In this document: piece after piece, positions 1-6,533 of the stretch
How positions within the stretch are numbered: position 1 is the stretch's first letter
Layout: every line of letters begins with the position of its first letter
Origin: an uncultured bacterium
Lineage (GTDB): Bacteria; Elusimicrobiota; Elusimicrobia; Elusimicrobiales; Elusimicrobiaceae
NCBI GenBank assembly: GCA_949298795.1
Contig: CASFXV010000011.1
Span: 1 to 44,783 of the forward strand
Direction of reading: 5' to 3'
Length of the DNA stretch: 44,783 nt
The notes under the pieces: model-generated
The model's input: only the letters and a program-made list of their open reading frames with translations
Databases searched by the model: none
What the model was told of the DNA's origin: nothing
Made by a program: the position numbers and the translations under genes

Positions 1-56
1 ATTTATTATACAAAAGGAGTTTTTTTATCTTCCTTATCGGTGAAACCTTTACCGAA

Positions 57-79
57 CCCCCAGCCTAGCTGGGGGTTTT
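57..79 (+). terminator. Rho-independent terminator of an upstream rightward gene
   Basis: An 8-bp perfect stem (CCCCCAGC / GCTGGGGG) with a 3-nt loop is followed by TTTT. No gene in the window precedes it, so it belongs to a rightward gene lying left of the window edge. Confidence 0.75.
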
Positions 80-90
80 CACAACATACA

Positions 91-118
91 AAAACCCGGC
101 CTATAAAAGCCGGGTTTT
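91..118 (-). terminator. Terminator of the OmpA-like lipoprotein gene (bidirectional)
   Basis: The inverted repeat AAAACCCGGC / GCCGGGTTTT has T-runs on both strands. It lies 20 bp beyond the stop codon of the leftward lipoprotein gene and can also back up the terminator at 57-79. Confidence 0.8.
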
Positions 119-139
119 TATTCAACATGCACAAAATTA

Positions 140-667
140 TTAATAAACGGTATTCCAATCCCGCGTGGTGAAAGTGAATTCCACCCGGCGGTTGGTGCGG
201 CGCCCCTCGTCGGAATTATCCAACGTTAAAGGGCGGTCTTTCCCGTGGGCGTGAATACGGATGGACTCCGCCGACACCCCGCGGCTTACCAAATAAGACT
301 TCATAGCCGCCGCGCGGGAACCGCTCAGCCAATAATTATATTCTTTAGAACCCAAAATATCCGTATGGCCCTCAATAATCAAGCGCAGGTGGGGCTGGTC
401 TTTCATAATATTGGCTACTTTATCTAAAAACGGATACGCATAATCCGGCGGGCGGATAGAGTCAAATTCATACGTAATGGTGGGAAGTTTTAAACTTTTA
501 AGCATTTCTTTTTCACTTTGCCTATAAAGTTTAGCGTTTCGTTTGGCTTCCAGCTTAATAATGGGGTCCGGCCTCACTTCCGGGATTTCATCTTCTTTCT
601 GGGAAGAAGCACACCCTGCAAAAGCAAACGCAAGTAAAAATAATAAAGCGGATTTGGTAAAATTCAT
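140..667 (-). CDS. OmpA/Pal-type peptidoglycan-associated lipoprotein
   Basis: This 175-aa protein starts with a signal peptide ending in a lipobox (FAGC, Cys19), so it should be lipid-anchored in the envelope. The C-terminal two thirds is an OmpA-like peptidoglycan-binding domain: YEFDS opens the domain, and EGHTD..G...YN and the closing GRRTNRRVEF carry the residues that grip diaminopimelate-type peptide stems in this family. Length and architecture fit Pal, but no TolB or ybgF neighbours are present, so the Tol-Pal role is inferred only. It has its own Shine-Dalgarno sequence (aggagg) and an extended -10 box, and it ends at a strong hairpin terminator. It borders the candidate replication origin. 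Confidence 0.88.
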   Translation of the reverse strand: MNFTKSALLFLLAFAFAGCASSQKEDEIPEVRPDPIIKLEAKRNAKLYRQSEKEMLKSLKLPTITYEFDSIRPPDYAYPFLDKVANIMKDQPHLRLIIEGHTDILGSKEYNYWLSGSRAAAMKSYLVSRGVSAESIRIHAHGKDRPLTLDNSDEGRRTNRRVEFTFTTRDWNTVY

Positions 668-685
668 AATATTCCTCCTGCCCTC

Positions 686-694
686 ATTATAGCA
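686..694 (-). promoter_or_regulatory. Extended -10 promoter of the OmpA-like lipoprotein gene
   Basis: Read on the minus strand the sequence is TGCTATAAT, a perfect extended -10. No good -35 is visible at 17 bp. The predicted leader of about 12 nt contains AGGAGG before the ATG. Confidence 0.6.
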
Positions 695-719
695 AAAGCC
701 CCTAAGTACTGCATAACAA

Positions 720-1000
720 TTTTATTAAATTATTTTATCCACACTTATCAACAGCCTGTTGACAAGTTGTGGATAACCCCCCTCTTACTCTACAAATAAA
801 TCCCGCAAAAAAGGTTTTTCCCACCTTTTTGGTTTGGCAAGCGGCCACAGCTTGTGGATAACTCCGCCAACCTGTGGATAACTTAGCCGTTTGTATAGTA
901 AAAAGCCTATTTTAAAAAGGGAAACTCCGTCGGAGAGTGTGGATTTACCCTAAAAAATAGGCTTTTTGGTATTTTTTTAAAAAAACTGTTGACAAGTATG
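720..1000. other. oriC: Candidate chromosomal replication origin (oriC) with DnaA boxes
   Basis: Four perfect DnaA boxes occur in about 150 bp: TTATCCACA at 735-743 (+) and TGTGGATAA at 768-776, 853-861 and 873-881 (minus orientation). Near-consensus boxes lie at 745-753 (TTATCAACA), 757-765 and 987-995 (both TGTTGACAA). AT-rich tracts flank the cluster (721-738 and 970-985) and could be the unwinding element. No gene occupies 668-1037. Most genes to the left run leftward and most genes to the right run rightward, as expected around an origin. No dnaA, dnaN, gidA or similar marker is in the window, so this rests on box density and gene polarity. Confidence 0.75.
900..967. repeat. 14-bp perfect inverted repeat in the origin region
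   Basis: AAAAAGCCTATTTT at 900-913 is exactly complementary to 954-967, with a 40-nt spacer that holds a second short hairpin (CTCCG-T-CGGAG). The arm's T-run could let it act as a transcription terminator for the leftward gene at 1038-2012, or as a structure bordering the origin. The sequence does not decide between these. Confidence 0.6.
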
Positions 1001-1037
1001 CTTTTTTTTGTTCAATTTTTGCCAAAAAAGGCGGTTT

Positions 1038-2012
1038 TTATTGTTTTTTAAGCGTAATTTTAGCAGAAAAATCCTTTAAAGGCGTTTTAACCGTTAATTT
1101 TACGCGTCCCGGCTCCGCCCCGGATATGGCGGACAGCTTACCCGTTTGGGCATTCCACTCCAAAACCGGCGGGCTGATTAACAAAGAAGGCGGGTAAAAA
1201 TTGTATTTTTCCCCATTTTTTAAGCGGGCCTCTATGTCTACCTTCGCCCCGGAAGAGGACAGCGCAAATTTACGCGGGGAAATATTCCAATCTAATTTTT
1301 TAATGGATACTTTTTTCTTATCGGCAAACCAATAAGCAAACGGGTTTTCCTCAAAGGGTTTTTCTTCTTCGCCTTCCCGCAAAACAAAATGTTCCCCATA
1401 GCGGAAGCGGGCTTTTTCCAACAGAGCCTGAAAAGCGGCTAAAGAATCCCTCTCGCCCACCGCAATCAAACGCAAATCCCGCGGCAGAGCCATGGCGTTC
1501 AATAAAGCCGGGTCCGCCTGTAAAAGCAACGCTTTGGAAAACAACAAATGCCGGTACAAAAGAGAAAAAGAAGCCACTCCCCCCTCCGTTCCCGCGGCAA
1601 TTAACGCCCGGTGGGAGGCATCCGCCAAAGTGGAGTAATTGGTATCTACATAGGGAATCAGTTCTTGGGTAAAAAAGCGGGTTACGCGGGCGGCATCGGC
1701 CAAATCTTCCGGGGTTAAATTAATACCCACAACTAAAGGTTTAGGCTCGGCCCGGCCAATAAACTGGGCGGCCGCTTGGGCGTCTTTTGGAATCGCCCCC
1801 AGCACATACACCACCGGATAACGCCCTTTTAAAGGCACTTTTTCTTCCGGCAGAAAAAACGTCACCGTTTTACCCGGCAGCGTATTGGAAGGGAAATTAA
1901 TAAAAGTTTCCCGTCCGGGATTAATTAAAAGCAAAGGTTCCGCTGTTTGAAACTGGGCAAAAGCGGAAACCGCCATCAAACAAGAACATAAAATCAATAC
2001 ATATTTTTTCAT
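1038..2012 (-). CDS. Secreted esterase-fold protein, probably catalytically dead
   Basis: This 324-aa protein has a clear signal peptide (cleavage after AFA, about residue 19). Residues 40-230 resemble the putative-esterase (esterase D/enterochelin esterase) alpha/beta-hydrolase family: YPVVYVL, then FTQELIPYVDTNYSTLAD, then the position of the nucleophile elbow. In active members this reads GxSxGG; here it reads AGTEGG (residues 140-145), so Thr142 replaces serine. The last about 80 residues look like a beta-rich, Ig-like tail. The gene has no Shine-Dalgarno sequence and its -10 box sits 8 nt before the ATG. A binding or structural role is more likely than hydrolysis. Family assignment is moderate. 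Confidence 0.7.
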   Translation of the reverse strand: MKKYVLILCSCLMAVSAFAQFQTAEPLLLINPGRETFINFPSNTLPGKTVTFFLPEEKVPLKGRYPVVYVLGAIPKDAQAAAQFIGRAEPKPLVVGINLTPEDLADAARVTRFFTQELIPYVDTNYSTLADASHRALIAAGTEGGVASFSLLYRHLLFSKALLLQADPALLNAMALPRDLRLIAVGERDSLAAFQALLEKARFRYGEHFVLREGEEEKPFEENPFAYWFADKKKVSIKKLDWNISPRKFALSSSGAKVDIEARLKNGEKYNFYPPSLLISPPVLEWNAQTGKLSAISGAEPGRVKLTVKTPLKDFSAKITLKKQ

Positions 2013-2020
2013 ACTTGATT

Positions 2021-2029
2021 ATTTTAACA
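2021..2029 (-). promoter_or_regulatory. Extended -10 promoter, near-leaderless, for the esterase-fold gene
   Basis: The minus strand reads TGTTAAAAT, followed by 8 nt and the ATG at 2012. Transcription starting about 7 nt after the -10 leaves a leader of 0-2 nt. Confidence 0.55.
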
Positions 2030-2052
2030 AAATAGATATAGTAATGGTACAG

Positions 2053-2111
2053 GACCTAAACACACACTGGGCCCAAAGGCCCTTGTTTTTGTTTGCAGAA
2101 AACGCTATCTT
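2053..2111 (+). promoter_or_regulatory. Promoter with the shared CCTA/GGCC upstream element (copy A)
   Basis: The element GACCTAAACACACAC followed by TGGGCCC lies just 5' of a -35 TTGTTT (2083-2088), a 17-bp spacer and a -10 TATCTT (2106-2111). The same element, with one base of extra spacing here, precedes the -35 of three other promoters in the window. It drives the 54-aa gene and also lies upstream of the divergent esterase-fold gene. Confidence 0.5.
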
Positions 2112-2158
2112 GTAAAAAAGGAACCCGGAAGATTTTGATATTTTAGGAGCAGTGCCTT

Positions 2159-2323
2159 ATGACCAAAACAAATAACTTACGCTTCCTGCTGGCGCTAGGA
2201 AATAAAAAAGTGGTAGTAGTGGAAGAACAAGACAAAATGAACGTGTACAGCGACAACCGCCCCTCCGGTTCTAAGAACCGCCTTTCTGTAGAACGTTTGG
2301 CCGAAGCCGTATCCAACCGCTAA
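2159..2323 (+). CDS. 54-aa small protein of unknown function
   Basis: The ORF MTKTNNLRFLLALG...EAVSNR encodes 54 residues, basic and partly hydrophobic near its N-terminus, with no cysteines and no signal peptide. It has a Shine-Dalgarno sequence (TAGGAG, 2143-2148) about 10 nt before the ATG, its own promoter about 50 bp upstream, and a strong terminator 18 bp after the stop. That complete transcription unit is the main argument that it is real. I do not recognise the family. The segment KVVVVEEQDKMNVYSD could form two beta strands and the C-terminal third a helix. Confidence 0.65.
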   Translation: MTKTNNLRFLLALGNKKVVVVEEQDKMNVYSDNRPSGSKNRLSVERLAEAVSNR

Positions 2324-2340
2324 TCTTTGGTTGTTTAAAA

Positions 2341-2370
2341 AATCCCCCGCGCCCGGCGGGGGATTTTTTT
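2341..2370 (+). terminator. Terminator of the 54-aa gene
   Basis: AATCCCCCGC / GCGGGGGATT forms a 10-bp perfect stem with a 5-nt loop, followed by seven T residues. Confidence 0.88.
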
Positions 2371-2384
2371 CTTGCCCCGCCTAA

Positions 2385-2393
2385 TGATATAAT
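2385..2393 (+). promoter_or_regulatory. Extended -10 promoter of a leaderless gene (HEAT-repeat protein)
   Basis: TGATATAAT is a perfect extended -10 ending 6 nt before the ATG at 2400. The transcription start is therefore expected on the A of the start codon. No Shine-Dalgarno sequence is present in the 6 nt (GGGATT). Confidence 0.65.
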
Positions 2394-2399
2394 GGGATT

Positions 2400-3449
2400 A
2401 TGATGATAAAAAATACCTTTTCTGCCATTCTTGCGGCGGCGGTTATGTTTCACGCTGCCGCGGCATTTGCCCAAAACGGGCTCAACGAAAATTTGCCCCT
2501 GCTGCAAAAAAGCAGCCGCTCCGCCAAAGAAAACCAAAACGTATTGGATTTGTTTTTACGCGGGAAAAAACCGGCCGAAGTGTTTGCCGCAGGCGCCAGC
2601 CTGGTACGTTTGCCTCCGCCCGCCAACCAAGAAAATACCCTTTACGGCATTATTTTACGGGACGGGGACGTACTTAAAAAAGTATTTGCGGCCGTGATTA
2701 TCACATCTATGGGAAGCACGAGGGAAGAGTTCCTTCCCCTGCTTACGGACGCGGCCCAAAGCCAGGATAACGCGCTTAAGTCCTATGCCGGGGCGGCTTA
2801 TACCATTATCAATCCGTCAGATTCACAATATGCCGATTTAGTGGTTAATTTGTATATTTATGACCCGGCTTTTGCACAGCGCGCCATGAATTTGCTCTGC
2901 TCTTCGGAAAAAGAAACATTAAAATATTTAAAATCCGCCTCCGGCAGCGATATGCCGCAAGTACGCGCGGCGGCCGCCTCTTGGCTGGGTGATTTGCAAA
3001 CCCAAGCCGCCACCAAAGTATTGCTAAAAATGGCTAAAAAAGAACGCACGGAAGACGTAACCGCCGCTATCGCCACCGCTTTAGCCAAAAACCAACAATA
3101 TACCTTGGCCGAATGTTTAAAAAATTTAGACAGAGACCATAACACCCCGCAAGCCAATACCTATGCGCTGGCTCTTGGATTTATGACGGGCAACGCTTTA
3201 AACGGCATTAAGCAGGCTTTGGAAAATAAAGATGTGGAAGTACGCATCAACGCCGCCCGCGCCGCCGCTTATATGGCGGGTGTGCTGGCCAGCGACCAAG
3301 CCAAAGAATATTCCAATGATGTTTCTTTTGACAAAAACTTGTTAAAAACTTTGGTCCCCCAGCTGGGCTTTATGGCTAAAAAAGACGCGGCCTCCGTTAA
3401 GGTATATGCCAACAACGCCATTTACCAAATAGCCAAACTGAGCGAATAA
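2400..3449 (+). CDS. Secreted HEAT-repeat protein
   Basis: This 349-aa protein has an N-terminal signal peptide ending AAAAFAQ (cleavage near residue 24). The mature part consists of helical pairs typical of HEAT/armadillo repeats, for example VRAAAASWLGDL, EDVTAAIATALAK and VEVRINAARAAAYMAG, each with the conserved Ala/Arg pattern. These domains are usually protein-binding scaffolds; no catalytic motif is seen. The start ATG at 2400 is followed directly by a second ATG; the -10 box 6 nt upstream suggests a leaderless mRNA. It is followed after 2 nt by dut, so the two are probably cotranscribed. Precise function unknown. Confidence 0.82.
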   Translation: MMIKNTFSAILAAAVMFHAAAAFAQNGLNENLPLLQKSSRSAKENQNVLDLFLRGKKPAEVFAAGASLVRLPPPANQENTLYGIILRDGDVLKKVFAAVIITSMGSTREEFLPLLTDAAQSQDNALKSYAGAAYTIINPSDSQYADLVVNLYIYDPAFAQRAMNLLCSSEKETLKYLKSASGSDMPQVRAAAASWLGDLQTQAATKVLLKMAKKERTEDVTAAIATALAKNQQYTLAECLKNLDRDHNTPQANTYALALGFMTGNALNGIKQALENKDVEVRINAARAAAYMAGVLASDQAKEYSNDVSFDKNLLKTLVPQLGFMAKKDAASVKVYANNAIYQIAKLSE

Positions 3450-3451
3450 CC

Positions 3452-3868
3452 ATGAAAGTAAAAAAATTACATCCTAACGCCAAACTGCCTGTGCGCGCCC
3501 ACGCCACGGATTCCGGGGCAGACTTGTTTGCCTTGGAGCGGACCGTTCTTCCCCCTCACGCTATCAGCCACGTACACACGGGCATAGCCGTAGAACTGCC
3601 GGAAAACACCTCCGGCGTTATTTGGGGGAAAAGCTCGGTGGAAAGCAAAGGGGTGAAAGCCATGGCCGGCCTGATAGACGCGCCCTACCGCGGGGAATTA
3701 ATTGTATGCATGTACAATTTAAATCCGCAGGAATTTATTTTTGAGGCCGGGCAGAAAATAGCCCAATTAGTCGTGCTTCCCACCCTCTACCCCTCTTTTG
3801 AAGAAGCGGAGCAATTAACGGACACCGCCCGCGGAAGCGGCGGCTTTGGCAGTACGGGAAACAAATAA
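3452..3868 (+). CDS. dut: Deoxyuridine 5'-triphosphate nucleotidohydrolase (dUTPase)
   Basis: This 138-aa protein hydrolyses dUTP to dUMP and pyrophosphate, keeping uracil out of DNA and feeding dTMP synthesis. All five motifs of the trimeric dUTPase family are present in order: ATDSGADL (18-25), GKSSVESKG (59-67, normally GRSSLA), GLIDAPYRGE (73-82, with catalytic Asp76), GQKIAQLV (100-107) and RGSGGFGSTG (127-136), the C-terminal lid. The start lies 2 nt after the previous stop with no clear Shine-Dalgarno sequence, suggesting translational coupling. A strong terminator follows. Confidence 0.97.
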   Translation: MKVKKLHPNAKLPVRAHATDSGADLFALERTVLPPHAISHVHTGIAVELPENTSGVIWGKSSVESKGVKAMAGLIDAPYRGELIVCMYNLNPQEFIFEAGQKIAQLVVLPTLYPSFEEAEQLTDTARGSGGFGSTGNK

Positions 3869-3873
3869 AATTT

Positions 3874-3897
3874 ACCCGGGCCCAAGCCCGGGTTTTT
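3874..3897 (+). terminator. Terminator after dut
   Basis: ACCCGGGC / GCCCGGGT stem with a CCAA loop, followed by TTTT. Confidence 0.88.
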
Positions 3898-3978
3898 ATT
3901 AGAAACAAGCCTGCCTTCCAAAACACGGTTTCCGCCCGTTTTTTCCTGCGGGCTGTAGGTACTTTTTCCCTCTAAATT

Positions 3979-3987
3979 TGTTATCAT
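3979..3987 (+). promoter_or_regulatory. Extended -10 promoter of leaderless kdsA operon
   Basis: TGTTATCAT ends 7 nt before the kdsA ATG. No Shine-Dalgarno sequence fits in the TAGGTAT spacer, so the mRNA of the whole LPS operon appears to begin at or next to the start codon. Confidence 0.55.
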
Positions 3988-3994
3988 TAGGTAT

Positions 3995-4822
3995 ATGCAG
4001 AAAACAATCAAAATAGGCAACATCAAAATAGCAAACCATTTACCGCTGGTGTTTATGGCGGGCACTTGTGTTATTGAAAGCAAAGAACACTACCTTTCCA
4101 CCGTTAAAAAACTTAAAAATATCATCGCTAAAACCAAACACCCGTATATTTTAAAAGCTTCTTACGATAAAGCAAACCGCACTTCTGTGGACGCTTACCG
4201 CGGCCCCGGCTTAGCCCTGGGGCTTGAAATTTTAGCCCAAGCCAAAAAAGAAACCGGGCTTCCCTTGCTGGTAGACGTACATGAACCGTGGCAGGCCGAA
4301 GAAGCCGCCCAAGTGGCCGATATTTTGCAAATCCCGGCGTTCTTGTGCCGTCAGACGGATTTAATTTTAGCCTGCGCCGCCACCGGCAAAACGGTAAACG
4401 TTAAAAAGGGGCAATTCCTGGCCCCCGGCGCAATGGAGCAAATCATTAAGAAAATAGAATCCCAAGGCAATCATAATATTATGCTTACGGAACGCGGCGC
4501 CAGCTTTGGCTATGGGGATTTAGTGGTGGATATGCGCTCTTTGGAAGTAATGAAAGGGTTTGGCTATCCCGTTATTTTTGACGCCACCCACTCCGTACAA
4601 AAACCGGGTGCGTTGGGCTGCGCCACCGGAGGCAACCGCGCCATGGCGCCGGTGCTGGCCAAAGCGGCAACCGCTTTAGGCATTGCGGGCGTGTTTTTTG
4701 AGGCCCACCCAGACCCGGACCATGCCCTTTCCGACGGGCCAAACTCGCTTACTTTACAGCAAGCGCAAACCATGTGCAAACAGCTCTGCGCCATTGACGC
4801 AGTGGTAAAAAAGTTTAAATAA
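3995..4822 (+). CDS. kdsA: 3-deoxy-D-manno-octulosonate-8-phosphate synthase
   Basis: This 275-aa cytoplasmic enzyme condenses phosphoenolpyruvate with arabinose-5-phosphate to give Kdo-8-phosphate, a committed step for the LPS inner core. Diagnostic stretches are AGTCVIES, SYDKANR, IPAFLCRQTDL, VNVKKGQFLAP, LTERG, FDATHSVQ and EAHPDP. Cys25 sits where metal-dependent enzymes such as that of Aquifex have a cysteine ligand (Asn in the E. coli type), so this is the metal-dependent class. It heads a rightward run through kdsD and lptC-lptA-lptB. The TAA overlaps the next ATG. Confidence 0.96.
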   Translation: MQKTIKIGNIKIANHLPLVFMAGTCVIESKEHYLSTVKKLKNIIAKTKHPYILKASYDKANRTSVDAYRGPGLALGLEILAQAKKETGLPLLVDVHEPWQAEEAAQVADILQIPAFLCRQTDLILACAATGKTVNVKKGQFLAPGAMEQIIKKIESQGNHNIMLTERGASFGYGDLVVDMRSLEVMKGFGYPVIFDATHSVQKPGALGCATGGNRAMAPVLAKAATALGIAGVFFEAHPDPDHALSDGPNSLTLQQAQTMCKQLCAIDAVVKKFK

Positions 4823-5004
4823 TGACACAAACAACATCCTCCCGCTGGGAACCTTCTTTAAAATGGCATTTTAAAACGTTGCTGCTGGCGGCGGTTTGTG
4901 TGGCATTATTGTTTATTGTATTAAAAATTACTTTTCATTTATTGCCGGACACTTTTGCCCCCAAAAGGCCCGTGCCCGAAACAACCCCTTGGCTGACGGA
5001 GTAA
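4822..5004 (+). CDS. Small single-pass membrane protein between kdsA and kdsD
   Basis: The 60-aa ORF has a basic N-terminal tail, one hydrophobic helix (about residues 20-40, LLLAAVCVALLFIVLKITFH) and a short proline-rich C-terminus. Its ATG overlaps the kdsA stop (TAATG) and kdsD starts 3 nt after its stop, so it is translated as part of the operon. Such a placement argues for a real gene linked to Kdo or LPS assembly. I do not recognise a family. Confidence 0.7.
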   Translation: MTQTTSSRWEPSLKWHFKTLLLAAVCVALLFIVLKITFHLLPDTFAPKRPVPETTPWLTE

Positions 5005-5007
5005 CTT

Positions 5008-6000
5008 ATGCCCTATACAAAACAAGAAATTTTAAATACAGCTAAACAAGTTTTAAAATTAGAACACGAGGCGTTGGCTTTAACCCAACAAAGTTTGGAC
5101 GAAAACTTCCTAAAAGCGGTAAACGCTATTGCCAAATGCAAAGGAAGGGTGGTCATTATCGGCATAGGGAAAAGCGGGCTCATCGGACGCAAAATAGCCG
5201 CCACCATGGCTTCTACGGGTACGCCGGCCATTTTTATACACCCGGTAGAAGCTTTGCATGGGGATTTGGGCATGATTATGCCCGGGGACATTATTTTAGC
5301 CATTTCTTTTTCCGGCCAGACGGAAGAAATAAACAAGATTCTCCCTTCTTTGGAACGGCGAAAATTAACCATTATTTCCATGACGGGGCATGCCCAGTCT
5401 AAACTGGCGGAAATGTCAGACATTCATATACAAATTCACATTAAACGCGAAGCCTGCCCCTATAATTTAGCGCCCACCTGCTCCACCACCGCCACTTTAG
5501 CCGTAGGGGACGCAATGGCTTTGTGCCTAATGAAAATCAAACACTTTGAAAAACGCGACTTTGCGGTTTTCCATCCGGGCGGTTCTTTAGGCAAGCTGCT
5601 GCTGCAAAAAGTAAAAGACGTTATGCGCACCGGCAAAGCAAACCCCACCGTGCGGGAAAACGCCACTGTGCAGGACGCGCTGTTGGTAATGACCCAGAGC
5701 GACGCCGCCGGCGCTACCAGCATTGTGGACAAAAACGGCAAATTGAAAGGTTATTTTACAGACGGCGACTTGCGCCGCGCCTTACAAAAAGGGGCGGATA
5801 TTTTAAATTGCAACATTACCCAGCTAATGACTAAAAACCCCCGCTTTTTAACCGAAGACGCCCCCGCCGTGGAAGCAGCCAAAATGATTCACTCCACCGG
5901 CGTAGACAACCTGCCCGTTTTAAATAAAAACGGCAAAGTGGTGGGGATTGTGGACGAAAAAGACTTAATAGAATACATTGCTTTGGTGGATAAAAAATGA
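5008..6000 (+). CDS. kdsD: D-arabinose-5-phosphate isomerase
   Basis: This 330-aa protein converts ribulose-5-phosphate to arabinose-5-phosphate, the KdsA substrate. An N-terminal SIS domain (about 30-170) carries GIGKSGLIGRKIAATMASTGTPA, HGDLGM and SFSGQTEEI; two CBS domains follow (about 205-325: DVMRTGKANPTV...DGDLRRAL and LMTKNPRFL...DEKDLIEYI). This order and length match KdsD/KpsF. Its start has a GGAG sequence, and its stop overlaps the lptC start (ATGA-type overlap). Confidence 0.95.
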   Translation: MPYTKQEILNTAKQVLKLEHEALALTQQSLDENFLKAVNAIAKCKGRVVIIGIGKSGLIGRKIAATMASTGTPAIFIHPVEALHGDLGMIMPGDIILAISFSGQTEEINKILPSLERRKLTIISMTGHAQSKLAEMSDIHIQIHIKREACPYNLAPTCSTTATLAVGDAMALCLMKIKHFEKRDFAVFHPGGSLGKLLLQKVKDVMRTGKANPTVRENATVQDALLVMTQSDAAGATSIVDKNGKLKGYFTDGDLRRALQKGADILNCNITQLMTKNPRFLTEDAPAVEAAKMIHSTGVDNLPVLNKNGKVVGIVDEKDLIEYIALVDKK

Positions 6001-6533
6001 AAAAAAACCTGCTTTGGCTTTTTATTGCATTATTATTGGGAGCCTGCGGCTCAGACAAGAAATTCTCCCCCAATGAGGACCCGGGTATGCAGAAAGCAAA
6101 CGCCGTTTCTATTTTTGAGTCCAAAGACAGCCAAAAACGCTGGATGCTGTATTCCAAAGATGTAGACTTTTCCGATATGCAAAACGCCGCGTTAGACAGC
6201 CCAGAACTTTTTTTAAAAGAAAACGGACAGGACTCCGCCAAAATAACCGCCGCCCGCGGTATATTTAATTACCCTAAAAAAACAGTTACTTTAAAAGGAA
6301 AAGTAAAAGCCTTGTCTTTTACTCAAAACCTGACGTTGGAAACCGATTATATGTACTATGATGTAGATAAAGACCGGGTATGGACGGACGCCAAAACCCT
6401 GGTTACCCGCGGCGGTGTGCGCACTACCGCCAAAAACGGAATAGAAACCAATTCCAAATTAACTAAAATAGAATTTAAAAATCAAAGCACACAGCTTCCC
6501 CAGACGGTGGAAGAAATAAAAAACCCGGCATGA
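5997..6533 (+). CDS. lptC: LPS export protein LptC-like lipoprotein
   Basis: The 178-aa protein has a signal peptide with lipobox LGAC (Cys17), so it is predicted to be a lipoprotein instead of the single-pass membrane protein found in E. coli. The rest fits the LptC beta-jellyroll: WMLYSKDVDFSDMQNAALDSPELFLKE and ITAARGIFNYPKKTVTLKGKVKA are typical. LptC accepts LPS from the LptBFG transporter and passes it to LptA. It overlaps kdsD at its 5' end and the LptA-like gene at its 3' end, which supports the call. Confidence 0.88.
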   Translation: MKKNLLWLFIALLLGACGSDKKFSPNEDPGMQKANAVSIFESKDSQKRWMLYSKDVDFSDMQNAALDSPELFLKENGQDSAKITAARGIFNYPKKTVTLKGKVKALSFTQNLTLETDYMYYDVDKDRVWTDAKTLVTRGGVRTTAKNGIETNSKLTKIEFKNQSTQLPQTVEEIKNPA

